Shown: in pieces, positions 20,552 to 32,851 of the stretch
Layout: every line of letters starts with the position of its first letter
Numbering within the stretch: the stretch's first letter is position 1
From: Hyphomicrobiales bacterium
Lineage (GTDB): Bacteria; Pseudomonadota; Alphaproteobacteria; Rhizobiales; Rhizobiaceae
Reading direction: 5' to 3'
DNA length: 64,000 bases
Assembly: GCA_900468285.1 (NCBI GenBank)
Contig: UBTF01000013.1
Span: 62,001-126,000, forward strand
Notes under the pieces: generated by a model
What the model was told of the DNA's origin: nothing
Database searches by the model: none
What the model saw: the letters and a program-made list of their open reading frames with translations, nothing else
Program-made: the position numbers and the translations under genes

Positions 20552-21958
20552 TTACATGTGGATCGGCTTGAAGAAGGTTGCGAGGGCAGCTTCCTTGACG
20601 GCTTCCGACATGGTCGGGTGCGCGTGGCAGGTGCGGCCCAGATCTTCCGACGAACCGCCAAACTCCATCAGGACCGAAATTTCCTGGATCAGTTCGCCAG
20701 CGCCGAAACCGATGATGTGTCCACCCAGAACGCGGTCCGTTTCCTTGTCAGCAAGGATCTTCACGAAACCATCGGTAACCTGCATGGCGCGGGCACGGCC
20801 ATTGGCCGTGAAGGGGAATTTGCCGACCTTGTAGGCGATGCCTGCGGCTTTCAATTCCTCTTCGGTCTTGCCGACCGACGCGACTTCCGGCTGGGTATAG
20901 ACGACGCCCGGGATGACATCATAGTTCACGTGGCCATGCTGACCGGCAAGGATTTCCGCAAGTGCCACACCTTCGTCTTCGGCCTTGTGCGCAAGCATCG
21001 GACCCTTGACCACGTCACCGATGGCATAGATGCCTGCGACATTCGTCTTGTAGTGACCATCGATTTCAACGCGACCGCGGCTGTCCAGCACCACGCCCGC
21101 CTCTGCCAGACCGAGACCTTCAGTGTATGGCTTGCGGCCGGTCGAGATCAGCACGACATTGGCTTCCAGCGTTTCAGCAGCGCCACCCTTGACCGGCTCA
21201 AACACCACCTTGGCACCAACGCCTGACTTCTCAACAGCGGTAACCTTGGCGCCCATCTTGAAGTCCATGCCCTGCTTGGCAAACAGGCGCTGGGCCTGCT
21301 TGGACAATTCGCCGTCCATGCCGCCAAGAATGTTGTCGAGATATTCGACGACGGTGACCTTCGCGCCAAGCCGTGACCAAACGGAACCGAGTTCGAGACC
21401 GATGACGCCGCCACCGACGACGATCATCTTTTCCGGAACCTTCGACAGAGCAATGCCGCCCGTCGAGGACACGATAACCTGCTCATCGATTTCGACCTGT
21501 ACACCCGGAATGCCCGCGACATCAGAACCCGTCGCGATGACGATGTTCTTGGTCTCGATCTCCTGAACCTCGCCCGCATCATTGGTCACGGAGACCTTGC
21601 CGGCGGAAACGACCTTGCCGAAGCCCTGGAATGTGTCGATCTTGTTCTTCTTGAACAGGAAGGATACGCCATCGACATTGGCCTTCACGACGCCGTCCTT
21701 GTGCGCCATCATCTTTTCGAGGTTCAGCTTAGGAGCAGCAACCTCGATGCCCAGGCTGTCGACGCCGTGGGCCACGTGGGCAAAAACTTCCGACGCGTGC
21801 AGCAGTGCCTTGGAGGGAATGCAGCCGACGTTGAGGCAGGTGCCGCCATAGGTCGCACGCTTTTCGACAACAGCGACCTTAAGCCCCAACTGCGCTGCCT
21901 TGACTGCGCAAACATATCCGCCCGGGCCCGTGCCGATCACAACTACATCATATGCCAT
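20552..21958 (-). CDS. lpdA: Dihydrolipoyl dehydrogenase (E3)
   Basis: E3 reoxidises the lipoyl groups of 2-oxo acid dehydrogenases and passes electrons through FAD to NAD. The 468-residue protein has the FAD motif GTGPGGYVCA, the redox disulfide C41/C46 in GGTCLNVGCIPS, an NAD-binding GGGVIGLELG motif and the C-terminal His-Glu pair in CHAHPTMSEAVKEA. It is the last gene of the row containing sucA and sucB, so it is most likely the E3 of the 2-oxoglutarate dehydrogenase. Confidence 0.97.
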   Translation of the reverse strand: MAYDVVVIGTGPGGYVCAVKAAQLGLKVAVVEKRATYGGTCLNVGCIPSKALLHASEVFAHVAHGVDSLGIEVAAPKLNLEKMMAHKDGVVKANVDGVSFLFKKNKIDTFQGFGKVVSAGKVSVTNDAGEVQEIETKNIVIATGSDVAGIPGVQVEIDEQVIVSSTGGIALSKVPEKMIVVGGGVIGLELGSVWSRLGAKVTVVEYLDNILGGMDGELSKQAQRLFAKQGMDFKMGAKVTAVEKSGVGAKVVFEPVKGGAAETLEANVVLISTGRKPYTEGLGLAEAGVVLDSRGRVEIDGHYKTNVAGIYAIGDVVKGPMLAHKAEDEGVALAEILAGQHGHVNYDVIPGVVYTQPEVASVGKTEEELKAAGIAYKVGKFPFTANGRARAMQVTDGFVKILADKETDRVLGGHIIGFGAGELIQEISVLMEFGGSSEDLGRTCHAHPTMSEAVKEAALATFFKPIHM

Positions 21959-22020
21959 GTCTTTGTTCCTGATAGATTGTGGACGGCGACCGCCGTCCTT
22001 TCTTTCGTTTGACCTGAAAT

Positions 22021-22662
22021 TCAGGCCGATTTTTCAGTTGCAAGCTTGATTCCGAGGGCGATGAACACAACGCCACTCGTGCGGTCGATCCACTGGCTGG
22101 CACGGGCGAAAGCCGCGCGCATCCGTGGTGTCGTCATGAACATGCTGACACCGACGAACCAGAGAATGAGGCAGCTTGCCATCACGAAACCGTAGCCGAA
22201 CTTGATCGGAACGGGCGTATGCGCATGAACCACCGTCGAGAAGATCGACAGAAAAAAGAACACCGGCTTGGGATTGAGCGCATTGGCCGCAAAACCGAGG
22301 GTGAAGGCCTTGAGGCCCGATTGTCTTTTCTGCTTGGCTACATCGACCGCATCGACCTCCGGCATGTCCATTTTGCCAGCGCGCAAAGCCTTGATGCCGA
22401 TGTAAATTAGATAGGCGACGCCAAGCCACTTTACGATGTTGAAGAGATAAATGGACTGAGAGATGACCAGCCCAAGCCCTAGGATCGTATAGGTGACGTG
22501 GAACATCAGGGATGTTCCCACACCGAAACTGGTGATGATCGCCGCTCTGCGCCCATTCACCATGGCCTGACGCATGACCATGGCGAGGTCGGCGCCGGGA
22601 GACACGATGGCAAACGAGAAAATCGCCATCAGGGATGCAAGCTCGATGAGATACTGGTGCAT
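22021..22662 (-). CDS. LysE/RhtB-family amino acid exporter
   Basis: A 213-residue inner-membrane protein with about six helices and the family features SPGADLAMVMRQ near the N-terminus and GFAANALNPKPVFFF in the middle. Members export amino acids or related metabolites. It sits between lpdA and the MAPEG gene inside the TCA gene row, 10 bases after the MAPEG stop codon, so the two are likely co-expressed with sucAB. The substrate is unknown. Confidence 0.9.
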   Translation of the reverse strand: MHQYLIELASLMAIFSFAIVSPGADLAMVMRQAMVNGRRAAIITSFGVGTSLMFHVTYTILGLGLVISQSIYLFNIVKWLGVAYLIYIGIKALRAGKMDMPEVDAVDVAKQKRQSGLKAFTLGFAANALNPKPVFFFLSIFSTVVHAHTPVPIKFGYGFVMASCLILWFVGVSMFMTTPRMRAAFARASQWIDRTSGVVFIALGIKLATEKSA

Positions 22663-22672
22663 CGATCTTCCC

Positions 22673-23086
22673 CTAGAACATCAAGACGAAGAGCATGAGG
22701 AGAAGCCCGATCATGGAACCGATCCAGACCAGTGACCGGACATAGGGAATGCCCATCAGATAAAGCGGGATGTAGACGATGCGGCAGATGACCCAGATCC
22801 ATGCGCCAATCAAAGCAATCCCGGCAGGATCACCTGCCATGATGACCCCGAAGGCGAGAGCGATGAAGGCAACGTAGGTTTCGAGAAAATTCGAGGCTGC
22901 GCGCTCTGCACGGCCAGCAAGCTTGCCCTGCGGTTTTTTGCCGTCGTCACGCGGACCGGCATTCCAGCTGCTCCCCAGCTCTTTCGTCGCCGTCATGGCC
23001 TGCAGCGCGATGTGCACCATCAGAATGAGCACACTGACCCCTATGAGGGGTAGAAACGGTGATGCGGCTAGGAAAGTGGGTTGCAC
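22673..23086 (-). CDS. MAPEG-family membrane protein
   Basis: A 137-residue protein with four membrane helices of the MAPEG type (membrane-associated proteins in eicosanoid and glutathione metabolism). The motif RAERAASNFLETYVAF matches the conserved Arg/Asn/Glu pattern of the family. The start is the GTG at 23086, seven bases after AGGAG; the TTG two codons earlier lies too close to that site. It lies 69 bp after sucB. Bacterial members are poorly characterised. Confidence 0.85.
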   Translation of the reverse strand: MQPTFLAASPFLPLIGVSVLILMVHIALQAMTATKELGSSWNAGPRDDGKKPQGKLAGRAERAASNFLETYVAFIALAFGVIMAGDPAGIALIGAWIWVICRIVYIPLYLMGIPYVRSLVWIGSMIGLLLMLFVLMF

Positions 23087-23155
23087 GAGCAAGCTCCTGA
23101 GACAATTTCAGCGGGATTTCACTTGAAACCCCGCTGATGGAAAAAGCAAGTTCGA

Positions 23156-24391
23156 TCAGAGATCGAGAACGAGACGCTCTGGATCCTCAAGGCTTTCCTT
23201 GACGCGAACGAGGAAGGTCACGGCTTCCTTGCCATCAACGATACGGTGATCGTAGGACAGCGCCAGATACATCATCGGACGGATGACAACCTGACCGCCG
23301 ATGGCAACCGGACGATCCTGGATCTTGTGCATGCCCAGAATACCGGACTGGGGCGCATTCAGGATCGGCGAAGACATCAGCGAACCGTACACACCGCCAT
23401 TGGTGATGGTGAAGGTGCCGCCCTGCATGTCTGCCATGCCCAGCGAACCATCGCGTGCTGCCTTGGCAAGACGACCCAGTTCCTTTTCAACGCCAGCGAT
23501 GGAGCGCTGATCGGCATCACGAATGACAGGAACCACGAGGCCCTTGTCCGTGCCGACAGCCATGCCGACGTGACAATAGTTCTTGTAGATGATGTCGGTG
23601 CCATCGATCTCGGCGTTAACCGCTGGCAGTTCCTTCAGCGCGTGCGTCACGGCCTTGGTGAAGAAGCCCATGAAGCCGAGCTTGACGCCATGCTTCTTCT
23701 CGAACACGTCCTTGTAGCGATTGCGCAGTTCCATGACCGCAGTCATGTCCACTTCGTTGTAAGTGGTCAGCATCGCGGCTGTGTTCTGTGCGTCCTTCAG
23801 GCGGCGCGCAATGGTCTGGCGCAGGCGCGTCATCTTCACGCGCTCTTCGCGAACAGCATCACCCTCGGAAGAGGCCGGACGTGGCGCAGAAACGGCAGCG
23901 GGTGCTGCGGCAGGAGCAGACGTTCCCTTGGCGACAGCCGCCAGAACGTCACCCTTCAGAACCTGGCCACGCTTGCCCGAACCGTCAACCTGATCGGCCG
24001 ACAGATTGTTTTCAGCCAGCAGCTTTCCAGCAGCAGGTGCTGGTGGCATGGAGCTTGGCGCAGAAGAAACAGCGGCAGGTGCAACGGCAGCCGGTGCGGC
24101 TTCAGGAGCCTTTGCCGGTGCAGCAGCAGGTGCAGATGGAGCAGCGCCGGCTGCACCCTCAGCGATCTGGCCGAGCAGCGCGTCGAGACCGACGGTCTCG
24201 CCGTTCTGCGCAACGATTTCTGTAAGGACGCCAGAAGCTGGCGCTGGAACTTCAACGGTAACCTTGTCGGTTTCCAGCTCTACCAGCGGCTCGTCAGCCT
24301 TGACGGTATCGCCAACTTTTTTGAACCAAGTGCCGACAGTCGCTTCGCTGACGGACTCACCGAGGGTTGGTACGCGGATTTCAGTGGCCAT
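23156..24391 (-). CDS. sucB: Dihydrolipoyl succinyltransferase (E2 of 2-oxoglutarate dehydrogenase)
   Basis: E2 transfers succinyl groups from E1 to CoA. The 411-residue protein has one N-terminal lipoyl domain with K43 in [12 protein letters not shown], an Ala/Pro-rich linker (about 80-115), an E3/E1-binding domain (about 117-152), a second Ala-rich linker and the catalytic domain with H382 and D386 in HRIVDGKEA. It follows sucA by 56 bp. Rhizobial annotations often call it odhB. Confidence 0.97.
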   Translation of the reverse strand: MATEIRVPTLGESVSEATVGTWFKKVGDTVKADEPLVELETDKVTVEVPAPASGVLTEIVAQNGETVGLDALLGQIAEGAAGAAPSAPAAAPAKAPEAAPAAVAPAAVSSAPSSMPPAPAAGKLLAENNLSADQVDGSGKRGQVLKGDVLAAVAKGTSAPAAAPAAVSAPRPASSEGDAVREERVKMTRLRQTIARRLKDAQNTAAMLTTYNEVDMTAVMELRNRYKDVFEKKHGVKLGFMGFFTKAVTHALKELPAVNAEIDGTDIIYKNYCHVGMAVGTDKGLVVPVIRDADQRSIAGVEKELGRLAKAARDGSLGMADMQGGTFTITNGGVYGSLMSSPILNAPQSGILGMHKIQDRPVAIGGQVVIRPMMYLALSYDHRIVDGKEAVTFLVRVKESLEDPERLVLDL

Positions 24392-24447
24392 GATCTAGTT
24401 CCGTTTCATCAAAAATCTGTTTTGCAAGGGTGCAGGCGGGAGAGTTC

Positions 24448-27444
24448 TCACTCTCCCAGCGCGTCTTCCAGGAATGCCGCGAGCTGCGCGAGGTGCTTGG
24501 ACATCAGGCCCGTTGCTGGCGATGCAGCAGCCGGACGACCCGTGTAACGGACCTTCTGGTACTTGGCATCGATGTGGGCGAGAACCCATTCCAGATAAGG
24601 GTCGATGAACGACCACGCACCCATGTTCTTCGGCTCTTCCTGGCACCAGACCATCTCGGCATTGCGGAAGCGCGACAGCTCGTTGATGAGCGCCTTGGCC
24701 GGGAACGGATAGAGTTGCTCGATGCGCAGCAGGTAGATGTCGTCGATGCCACGCTTTTCGCGCTCTTCCAGAAGGTCGTAATAGACCTTGCCGGTGCACA
24801 ATACGACGCGACGGATCTTGGAATCCTTCTGCAGCTTGATCGGGCCGTCCTTGATGACCTCCGCGTCGTCCCACAGCAAGCGGTGGAACGAGGATTCGCC
24901 CGCCAGCTCGGTCAGCGAAGACGTCGCGCGCTTGTGGCGCAGCAGGGACTTCGGCGTCATCAGGATCAGCGGCTTGCGGAAGTCGCGCTTCACCTGACGG
25001 CGCAGGATGTGGAAGTAGTTGGACGGCGTGGTCACGTTTGCGACCTGCATATTGTCTTCGGCGCACATCTGCAACCAGCGTTCCAGACGGGCAGACGAGT
25101 GTTCAGGACCCTGACCTTCATAGCCATGCGGCAGAAGGCAGACCAGACCGGACATGCGAAGCCACTTGCGCTCACCAGACGAGATGAACTGGTCGAAGAC
25201 GACCTGCGCACCGTTGGCGAAGTCACCGAACTGGGCTTCCCAAAGCGTCAGCGCATTCGGACGAGCCAGCGAGTAACCGTATTCGAAGCCGAGAACGGCT
25301 TCTTCAGACAGCATGGAGTTGATGACTTCGTAGCGAGCCTGGGTTGGCGCAAGATTTGCCAACGGAATGTAACGCTCTTCGCTCTCCTGATCGTAAAGAA
25401 CCGAGTGGCGCTGCGAGAAGGTGCCGCGTTCGCAATCCTGACCGGACAGACGGATCTTGTGACCGTCTACCACGAGCGAGCCAAAGGCAAGTGCTTCGGC
25501 CATCGCCCAATCCAGACCTTCGCCGGTCTCGATCATCTGCGCGCGGTTTTCCATGAAGCGCTGAATGGTCTTGTGCGCCTTGAAACCTTCCGGAATGGTC
25601 GACAGCTTGCGACCGATTTCCTTCAATTGCTTCATCGGAGCACCGGTCTTGCCACGGCGCTGCTCATCTGCGTTGTCAGCAGCGCGCAGACCCGACCACT
25701 GACCATCAAGCCAGTCGGCCTTGTTCGGTTTGTAGCTCTGACCGGCTTCGAATTCCTGCTCCAGATTGGCGCGCCAATCGGCCTTCATCTTTTCGAATTC
25801 GCCGTCAGTCAGCAGGCCTTCGGCAATCAGGCGCTCGGCATAGATATTCGCGACAGTCTTGTGCGCGCGAATGACCTTGTACATCTTCGGCTGCGTGAAG
25901 GACGGCTCGTCGCCTTCATTATGGCCAAAGCGGCGGTAGCAGAACATGTCGATGACGACAGGCTTGTGGAACTTCATGCGGTATTCGGTTGCAACTTTCG
26001 CCGCGTAAACAACCGCTTCCGGGTCATCACCATTGACGTGGAAGATCGGCGCTTCGATCATCTTGGCAACGTCGGATGGGTAAGGCGACGAGCGCGAGAA
26101 GCCGGGATTCGTCGTAAAGCCGATCTGGTTGTTGATGATGAAGTGCATGGTACCGGCAACGCGGTGACCGCGAAGGCCGGACAGACCGAGGATTTCGGCA
26201 ACCACGCCCTGACCTGCGAAGGCAGCATCGCCATGCAGCAGCAGTGGCAGAACCTTGGCGCGCTCGGACAGAGGAATGGTATCGCCGTCCCAGGACTTTG
26301 CAAGCTGGTCCTGCTTGGCGCGAGCCTTGCCCATGACGACAGGGTTGACGATTTCAAGATGCGAAGGGTTGGCCGTCAGCGACAGGTGAACCTTGTTGCC
26401 ATCGAATTCGCGGTCGGACGATGCACCGAGGTGGTACTTCACGTCACCGGAACCTTCGACATCGTCGGGCTTGAACGAACCGCCCTTGAACTCGTGGAAC
26501 ACGGCGCGGTGCGGCTTGCCCATGACGTTGGTCAGAACGTTGAGACGGCCACGGTGCGCCATGCCAAGCACGACTTCCTCAAGACCATCCTGGCCGCCGC
26601 GCTTGATGATCTGTTCCAGCGCCGGGATGAGCGATTCACCGCCATCAAGGCCGAAACGCTTCGTACCCTTGAAGCGAACATCGAGGAACTGCTCGTAGCC
26701 TTCGGCTTCAACCAGCTTGGACAGGATCGCCTTCTTGCCTTCGGCTGTGAAGGCAACGCCCTTGTCCGGGCCTTCGATGCGTTCCTGGATCCAGCCCTTT
26801 TCTTCCGGGCTCGAAATATGCATGAATTCGACGCCGAGCGTCGAGCAATAGGTCCGCTCGAGAATTTCGATCATCTCACGAACGGTCGCGTATTCGAGAC
26901 CCAGAACGTTATCGATGAAAATCTTGCGGTCGTAGTCGCTTTCCTCGAAGCCGTAGGACTTCGGCGACAATTCGTTGTAATCCTCAACCGCGCTGGCAAT
27001 GCCGAGCGGATCGAGCTTTGCATGCAGGTGGCCGCGCATGCGGTAGGCACGGATCATCATGATGGCGCGCACGCTGTCGCGCGTCGCCTGCAAGACTTCG
27101 GCTTCGCTGACGCCCTTGCCGGTTTCAGCACCCTTGGCTTCGGCCTTGGCCTGAACCTTCTTCTCGATCGCTTTCTCAACCGTTGCCCAGTTGCCGTCTA
27201 GCGCCGAGATAAGGTCGCCATTGGCCGCGATAGGCCAGTTTGCGCGCTTCCACGAGGCACCCTTGGCGGCCTTCTTCACGTCGTCGGGATTGTCGGAAAG
27301 CCCTTTGAAAAAGCTCCGCCACTCTGGAGAAACGGAGGACGGATCCTCCTCGTACCGGGCGTAGAGCTGCTCGATATAGGCTGCATTCGCGCCGTCTAGA
27401 AACGACGTGATCTGAAACTGCTCGTTGGCGTCTTGCCTTGCCAT
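24448..27444 (-). CDS. sucA: 2-oxoglutarate dehydrogenase E1 component
   Basis: Thiamine-diphosphate enzyme that decarboxylates 2-oxoglutarate in the TCA cycle. The protein is 998 residues from the ATG at 27444, beginning MARQDANEQFQITSFLDGAN, the usual family N-terminus with the E2-binding segment. A longer in-frame version from 27519 would add 25 unlikely residues. The cofactor region has HGDAAFAGQGVVAEIL and the conserved INNQIGFTT, and the C-terminal transketolase-like part has GFEYGYSL and VFDQFISSGE. It lies between sucD and sucB. Confidence 0.97.
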   Translation of the reverse strand: MARQDANEQFQITSFLDGANAAYIEQLYARYEEDPSSVSPEWRSFFKGLSDNPDDVKKAAKGASWKRANWPIAANGDLISALDGNWATVEKAIEKKVQAKAEAKGAETGKGVSEAEVLQATRDSVRAIMMIRAYRMRGHLHAKLDPLGIASAVEDYNELSPKSYGFEESDYDRKIFIDNVLGLEYATVREMIEILERTYCSTLGVEFMHISSPEEKGWIQERIEGPDKGVAFTAEGKKAILSKLVEAEGYEQFLDVRFKGTKRFGLDGGESLIPALEQIIKRGGQDGLEEVVLGMAHRGRLNVLTNVMGKPHRAVFHEFKGGSFKPDDVEGSGDVKYHLGASSDREFDGNKVHLSLTANPSHLEIVNPVVMGKARAKQDQLAKSWDGDTIPLSERAKVLPLLLHGDAAFAGQGVVAEILGLSGLRGHRVAGTMHFIINNQIGFTTNPGFSRSSPYPSDVAKMIEAPIFHVNGDDPEAVVYAAKVATEYRMKFHKPVVIDMFCYRRFGHNEGDEPSFTQPKMYKVIRAHKTVANIYAERLIAEGLLTDGEFEKMKADWRANLEQEFEAGQSYKPNKADWLDGQWSGLRAADNADEQRRGKTGAPMKQLKEIGRKLSTIPEGFKAHKTIQRFMENRAQMIETGEGLDWAMAEALAFGSLVVDGHKIRLSGQDCERGTFSQRHSVLYDQESEERYIPLANLAPTQARYEVINSMLSEEAVLGFEYGYSLARPNALTLWEAQFGDFANGAQVVFDQFISSGERKWLRMSGLVCLLPHGYEGQGPEHSSARLERWLQMCAEDNMQVANVTTPSNYFHILRRQVKRDFRKPLILMTPKSLLRHKRATSSLTELAGESSFHRLLWDDAEVIKDGPIKLQKDSKIRRVVLCTGKVYYDLLEEREKRGIDDIYLLRIEQLYPFPAKALINELSRFRNAEMVWCQEEPKNMGAWSFIDPYLEWVLAHIDAKYQKVRYTGRPAAASPATGLMSKHLAQLAAFLEDALGE

Positions 27445-27572
27445 GGTGTTTTCGCGGACGTATTCGCCCGCCTCCTCAATCCCGTTGATGACCGTTTCCG
27501 GCCTGCCGCTTTCGTCCACGCCGCGTCTCTATCCGATGCAGCGTCAGTCTCTTTTCTTGCGGCTTCGGGCAG

Positions 27573-27598
27573 GCTGCCGTTTCCGACACCTGCCCGCT
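27573..27598 (-). other. Stem-loop in the sucD-sucA gap
   Basis: The 171 bp between sucD and sucA hold a possible hairpin with arms CGGGCAGG and CCTGCCCG (approximate position) and a loop of about 15 bases, 130-155 bases before the sucA start. There is no T run, so it is not a standard terminator. It may be an RNA processing site or leader structure. I see no gene in this gap. Confidence 0.3.
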
Positions 27599-27615
27599 GC
27601 CAAATCTTTGTTATC

Positions 27616-28518
27616 TCAGCCCTTGAGGACTTCGACCAGCGTCTTGCCAAGGCGAGCCGGGGATGGCGAAACCTTGATACCAGCTGCTTCCATGGCCGCG
27701 ATCTTCGATTCCGCATCGCCCTTGCCGCCGGAAACGACAGCGCCAGCGTGGCCCATGGTGCGGCCCTTTGGAGCCGTACGACCGGCAATAAAGCCAGCCA
27801 TTGGCTTCTTACGGCCCTTCTTGGCTTCGTCGATCAGGAACTGTGCCGCATCTTCTTCTGCAGCGCCGCCGATTTCGCCGATCATGATGATCGATGTCGT
27901 CGCTTCATCTGCGAGGAACATTTCCAGCACGTCGATGAACTCGGTGCCCTTGACCGGGTCGCCGCCGATGCCGACAGCCGTTGTCTGGCCGAGACCTTCG
28001 TTCGATGTCTGGAACACAGCTTCATATGTAAGCGTGCCGGAGCGCGAGACAATACCGACGGAGCCCTTGCGGAAGATGGAGCCCGGCATAATGCCGATCT
28101 TGCATTCTTCCGGCGTCATGATGCCCGGGCAGTTAGGGCCAAGCAGGCGGGACTTGGAGCGGTCGAGGCGAGCCTTGACGCGAACCATGTCCATGACAGG
28201 AATGCCTTCGGTGATGCAGGTGATGAACGGAATTTCCGCATCGATGGCTTCGATGATTGCATCTGCAGCGCCTGCTGGCGGAACATAGATCACGGATGCG
28301 TCAGCGCCGGTCTTTTCCTTGGCTTCAGCAACGGAAGCGAAGATCGGCAGGGTTTCGCCCTTGGAGCCCGTCCAGTTGGTGCCACCCTTGGAAGGATGGA
28401 TACCGCCGACCATCTGCGTGCCGTAATAGGCAAGCGCCTGTTCGGTGTGGAAGGTACCGGTCTTGCCGGTCAGACCCTGAACGAGGATCTTGGTGTCTTT
28501 GTTTACAAGAATAGACAT
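27616..28518 (-). CDS. sucD: Succinyl-CoA synthetase subunit alpha
   Basis: The alpha subunit binds CoA and carries the phosphohistidine intermediate that links succinyl-CoA cleavage to nucleotide triphosphate synthesis. The 300-residue protein has the CoA-binding [15 protein letters not shown] segment, [20 protein letters not shown] and the active H257 in [11 protein letters not shown]. It follows sucC by 17 bp. Confidence 0.98.
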   Translation of the reverse strand: MSILVNKDTKILVQGLTGKTGTFHTEQALAYYGTQMVGGIHPSKGGTNWTGSKGETLPIFASVAEAKEKTGADASVIYVPPAGAADAIIEAIDAEIPFITCITEGIPVMDMVRVKARLDRSKSRLLGPNCPGIMTPEECKIGIMPGSIFRKGSVGIVSRSGTLTYEAVFQTSNEGLGQTTAVGIGGDPVKGTEFIDVLEMFLADEATTSIIMIGEIGGAAEEDAAQFLIDEAKKGRKKPMAGFIAGRTAPKGRTMGHAGAVVSGGKGDAESKIAAMEAAGIKVSPSPARLGKTLVEVLKG

Positions 28519-28535
28519 TATTTCCAGTCCCTCAA

Positions 28536-29729
<1,194 letters not shown>

Positions 29730-29761
29730 GGATTAATCCCTGTTTGTAGCCTGAACGGCAA

Positions 29762-30796
<1,035 letters not shown>

Positions 30797-30867
30797 TTAG
30801 CTTTATTGGCCCCAATTGGCAACAGATTCTTTTAGGCTCAGTATTTTCAATCGTTTAGATGAGAAAT

Positions 30868-30887
30868 TTCTTACGTGAACGTAAGAA
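30868..30887. promoter_or_regulatory. Perfect dyad upstream of mdh-suc (possible operator)
   Basis: TTCTTACGT, two bases (GA), then ACGTAAGAA form a perfect nine-base inverted repeat. It lies in the 180 bp zapE-mdh gap, with its centre about 153 bp before the mdh ATG. The same motif, with one mismatch, lies upstream of sdhC at 36505-36534. No strong T run follows it on the minus strand, so a zapE terminator is less likely than an operator. Confidence 0.65.
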
Positions 30888-30904
30888 TTTCAGACACGTT
30901 TCTG

Positions 30905-32068
30905 TCATGCTGCTTCACGTTTTTCGTTGTGGAGCGCGAGGTAGTCGGCACTGCGCATTTCGAAAAGTCGCGACGCAGTTCGGTCGAATTCGAAACCTTC
31001 GGTGCCTTTACGCGTCACCAGAAGCTCTTCCGGCATTGCTGCTGCCGATGCGATGACGCGGACCGTGTGGTCATAGAGCGCGTCGATCAGAATGATGAAA
31101 CGTTTCGTCTCGTTGCGCTTATTCGCATCGAGAAGGGGGATGTGATCGATGAATACAGTGTCGAAACGAGCTGCGATCGCAAGGAAGTCGGAAGCTCCGA
31201 GAGGCTTTTCGCAAAGGTCGTAGAACGAGAATCGGGCGATGCGACCGGCCGAACGTGGAACGTGGATCGACCGTCCCTTCATTTGTATCTGGGTCGGCGC
31301 GACAACCTGCCCGTTTACCAACTGCTGCCAGGCTCTTTCCATGGCCGCATCCGCTGCATCGCCAAGCGGCGTAACATATACGGGCAGACTTCTGATCTTC
31401 TCCATCCGATAATCTGTTGGACTATCGAGCGTGACGACCTGAACGTGGCCTTTCAGCAGATCGACAAAAGGCAGAAAGAGCCCGCGATTGAGGCCGTCCT
31501 TATAAAGATTGTCCGGAACGACATTAGACGTCGTCACCAGCGTGCATCCATGCGCAAAGAGCTCAGTGAAAAGACGGGCTAGGATCATGGCGTCAGCGAT
31601 GTCGGTGACCGTAAACTCATCGAAGCAGAGGAGCTCGGCCTCCTCCAGAATTTGTGCCGCAACGGGAGGAATGGGGTCTGCCTGCTTGGTTTCGCCATTC
31701 TTGAGCTTCTGGCGATGGGCGTGGACGCGATTATGGACGTCTGCCATGAATTCATGAAAATGGCAGCGTCGTTTCTTTTCCACCGGGGCTATGTTGAAGA
31801 ACATGTCCATCAGCATCGTCTTGCCACGGCCGACACTACCGTGAACATAGAGGCCTTTGACCGAAGGAGCTGGCCCTGCCTTTTTGGCGAACATCCAGCC
31901 GAGAGCGCTTTTCTTCCTCGCCGGCTTGCGGATCTTCAAGTCGGTAAGAATGCGGTCGAGATTATGAGCGACATCAAGCTGGGCAGCATCTGCCTTCAAC
32001 TCTCCAGAAGCGGTCAATGCCTGGAGCTGTTCTACGACGCTGTGGTTATAATCGGGCAATGGCTGCAT
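30905..32068 (-). CDS. zapE: Cell division protein ZapE (AFG1-like ATPase)
   Basis: A 387-residue P-loop ATPase of the AFG1/ZapE family, related to mitochondrial LACE1 and reported to affect Z-ring stability in E. coli. Walker A is GSVGRGKT (77-84) and Walker B is LLCFDEFTVTDIADA. Other family blocks are HFHEFMADVH and TTSNVVPDNLYKDGLNR. It lies upstream of mdh on the same strand, an arrangement I associate with Rhizobiaceae. Confidence 0.93.
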   Translation of the reverse strand: MQPLPDYNHSVVEQLQALTASGELKADAAQLDVAHNLDRILTDLKIRKPARKKSALGWMFAKKAGPAPSVKGLYVHGSVGRGKTMLMDMFFNIAPVEKKRRCHFHEFMADVHNRVHAHRQKLKNGETKQADPIPPVAAQILEEAELLCFDEFTVTDIADAMILARLFTELFAHGCTLVTTSNVVPDNLYKDGLNRGLFLPFVDLLKGHVQVVTLDSPTDYRMEKIRSLPVYVTPLGDAADAAMERAWQQLVNGQVVAPTQIQMKGRSIHVPRSAGRIARFSFYDLCEKPLGASDFLAIAARFDTVFIDHIPLLDANKRNETKRFIILIDALYDHTVRVIASAAAMPEELLVTRKGTEGFEFDRTASRLFEMRSADYLALHNEKREAA

Positions 32069-32115
32069 GAAAGAGCCTTATTTGCGGGCACACGGATGCG
32101 CCCGCAGAGATGGAA

Positions 32116-32649
32116 TTATCGGCTGAGGGTCAATGGCTGGCCACTGTTTGTCGTACCATCATATTTGGTCTCGCCAGTCTTGTAGACACGGCCGATCGTG
32201 TCACCGGCTCTGTTCTTGAACAGCACCATCTTGTTGGAAACTTCCCATGAGCCCATAGACGAAAGCTCACCTGCGCAGCCACGTGTGCCGCCACGCGAAC
32301 CGCTGCCGAGGTTGGTCAGGGTCAGGAACATGTCACAGCTTGCGCCGCCATTCGAAACGCGCCAGTTGCCAACCATGGCTTCTTTCGTCACGTCCATTGC
32401 GGCAGCAGGTGCCGCGGAAGCGACGTTGGTGCCAGCAGGGGCCGCATTGCCAGGAGCTGTCGGGAACTGCGTGGAACCACCCGGTGGCGGCAATGAACCG
32501 GACTGAACGGAAGGCACCGGCTGCGCCTGAAGAGGCGGCGTGTAGCCGGAATTGCCGCTCGGGCTGTTGTTGTAGTCATAAGAGGTACGCTGGCAACCGG
32601 CGAGGCTCATCACAACCGCAAGGCCTGTCACCACATATCTGAATTGCAT
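32116..32649 (-). CDS. AprI/Inh-family protease inhibitor lipoprotein (Omp19-like)
   Basis: A predicted 177-residue lipoprotein. Starting at the ATG 32649 (after GGGAG) gives the signal [19 protein letters not shown] with the lipobox LAGC; a longer version would bury it. A Pro/Gly/Ser-rich linker (about 25-85) leads to the inhibitor-type beta-barrel with [16 protein letters not shown], a second Cys in RGCAGEL and a TLSR ending. This layout and the total length match Brucella Omp19, an outer-membrane lipoprotein with an Inh-like domain that inhibits host proteases. In a non-pathogen the targets may be its own or environmental proteases. Confidence 0.85.
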   Translation of the reverse strand: MQFRYVVTGLAVVMSLAGCQRTSYDYNNSPSGNSGYTPPLQAQPVPSVQSGSLPPPGGSTQFPTAPGNAAPAGTNVASAAPAAAMDVTKEAMVGNWRVSNGGASCDMFLTLTNLGSGSRGGTRGCAGELSSMGSWEVSNKMVLFKNRAGDTIGRVYKTGETKYDGTTNSGQPLTLSR

Positions 32650-32797
32650 CTCAAGCTCCCGATTCTCTGCTTCGGAAAGAACATGTCTACACAAAACGGC
32701 TGAATTATTACCAAAGAATTAGTCACGGCAAGCCGATGCTTCGATAATTACGATTTCAGCCGTATTTTATGCAAATCTTCAGCCCTCTGTCTGGTGA

Positions 32798-32826
32798 ACA
32801 GGCCATTCACGTGCGTCATGGCCTGT
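32798..32826 (-). other. Stem-loop downstream of sdhB
   Basis: ACAGGCCAT and ATGGCCTGT form a perfect nine-base stem with an eleven-base loop about 26 bp after the sdhB stop. There is no T run, so it is more likely a 3' end stabiliser or Rho-linked end than an intrinsic terminator. The loop contains CACGTG. Confidence 0.4.
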
Positions 32827-32851
32827 CTATTAAGTCAATATGGCGTGCCGC

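Noticed and set aside
24430..27201. Long plus-strand open frame (over 900 codons) opposite sucA
   Set aside because: It covers the E1 gene in reverse, has no ribosome site or domain, and its composition is that of a shadow of the real gene.
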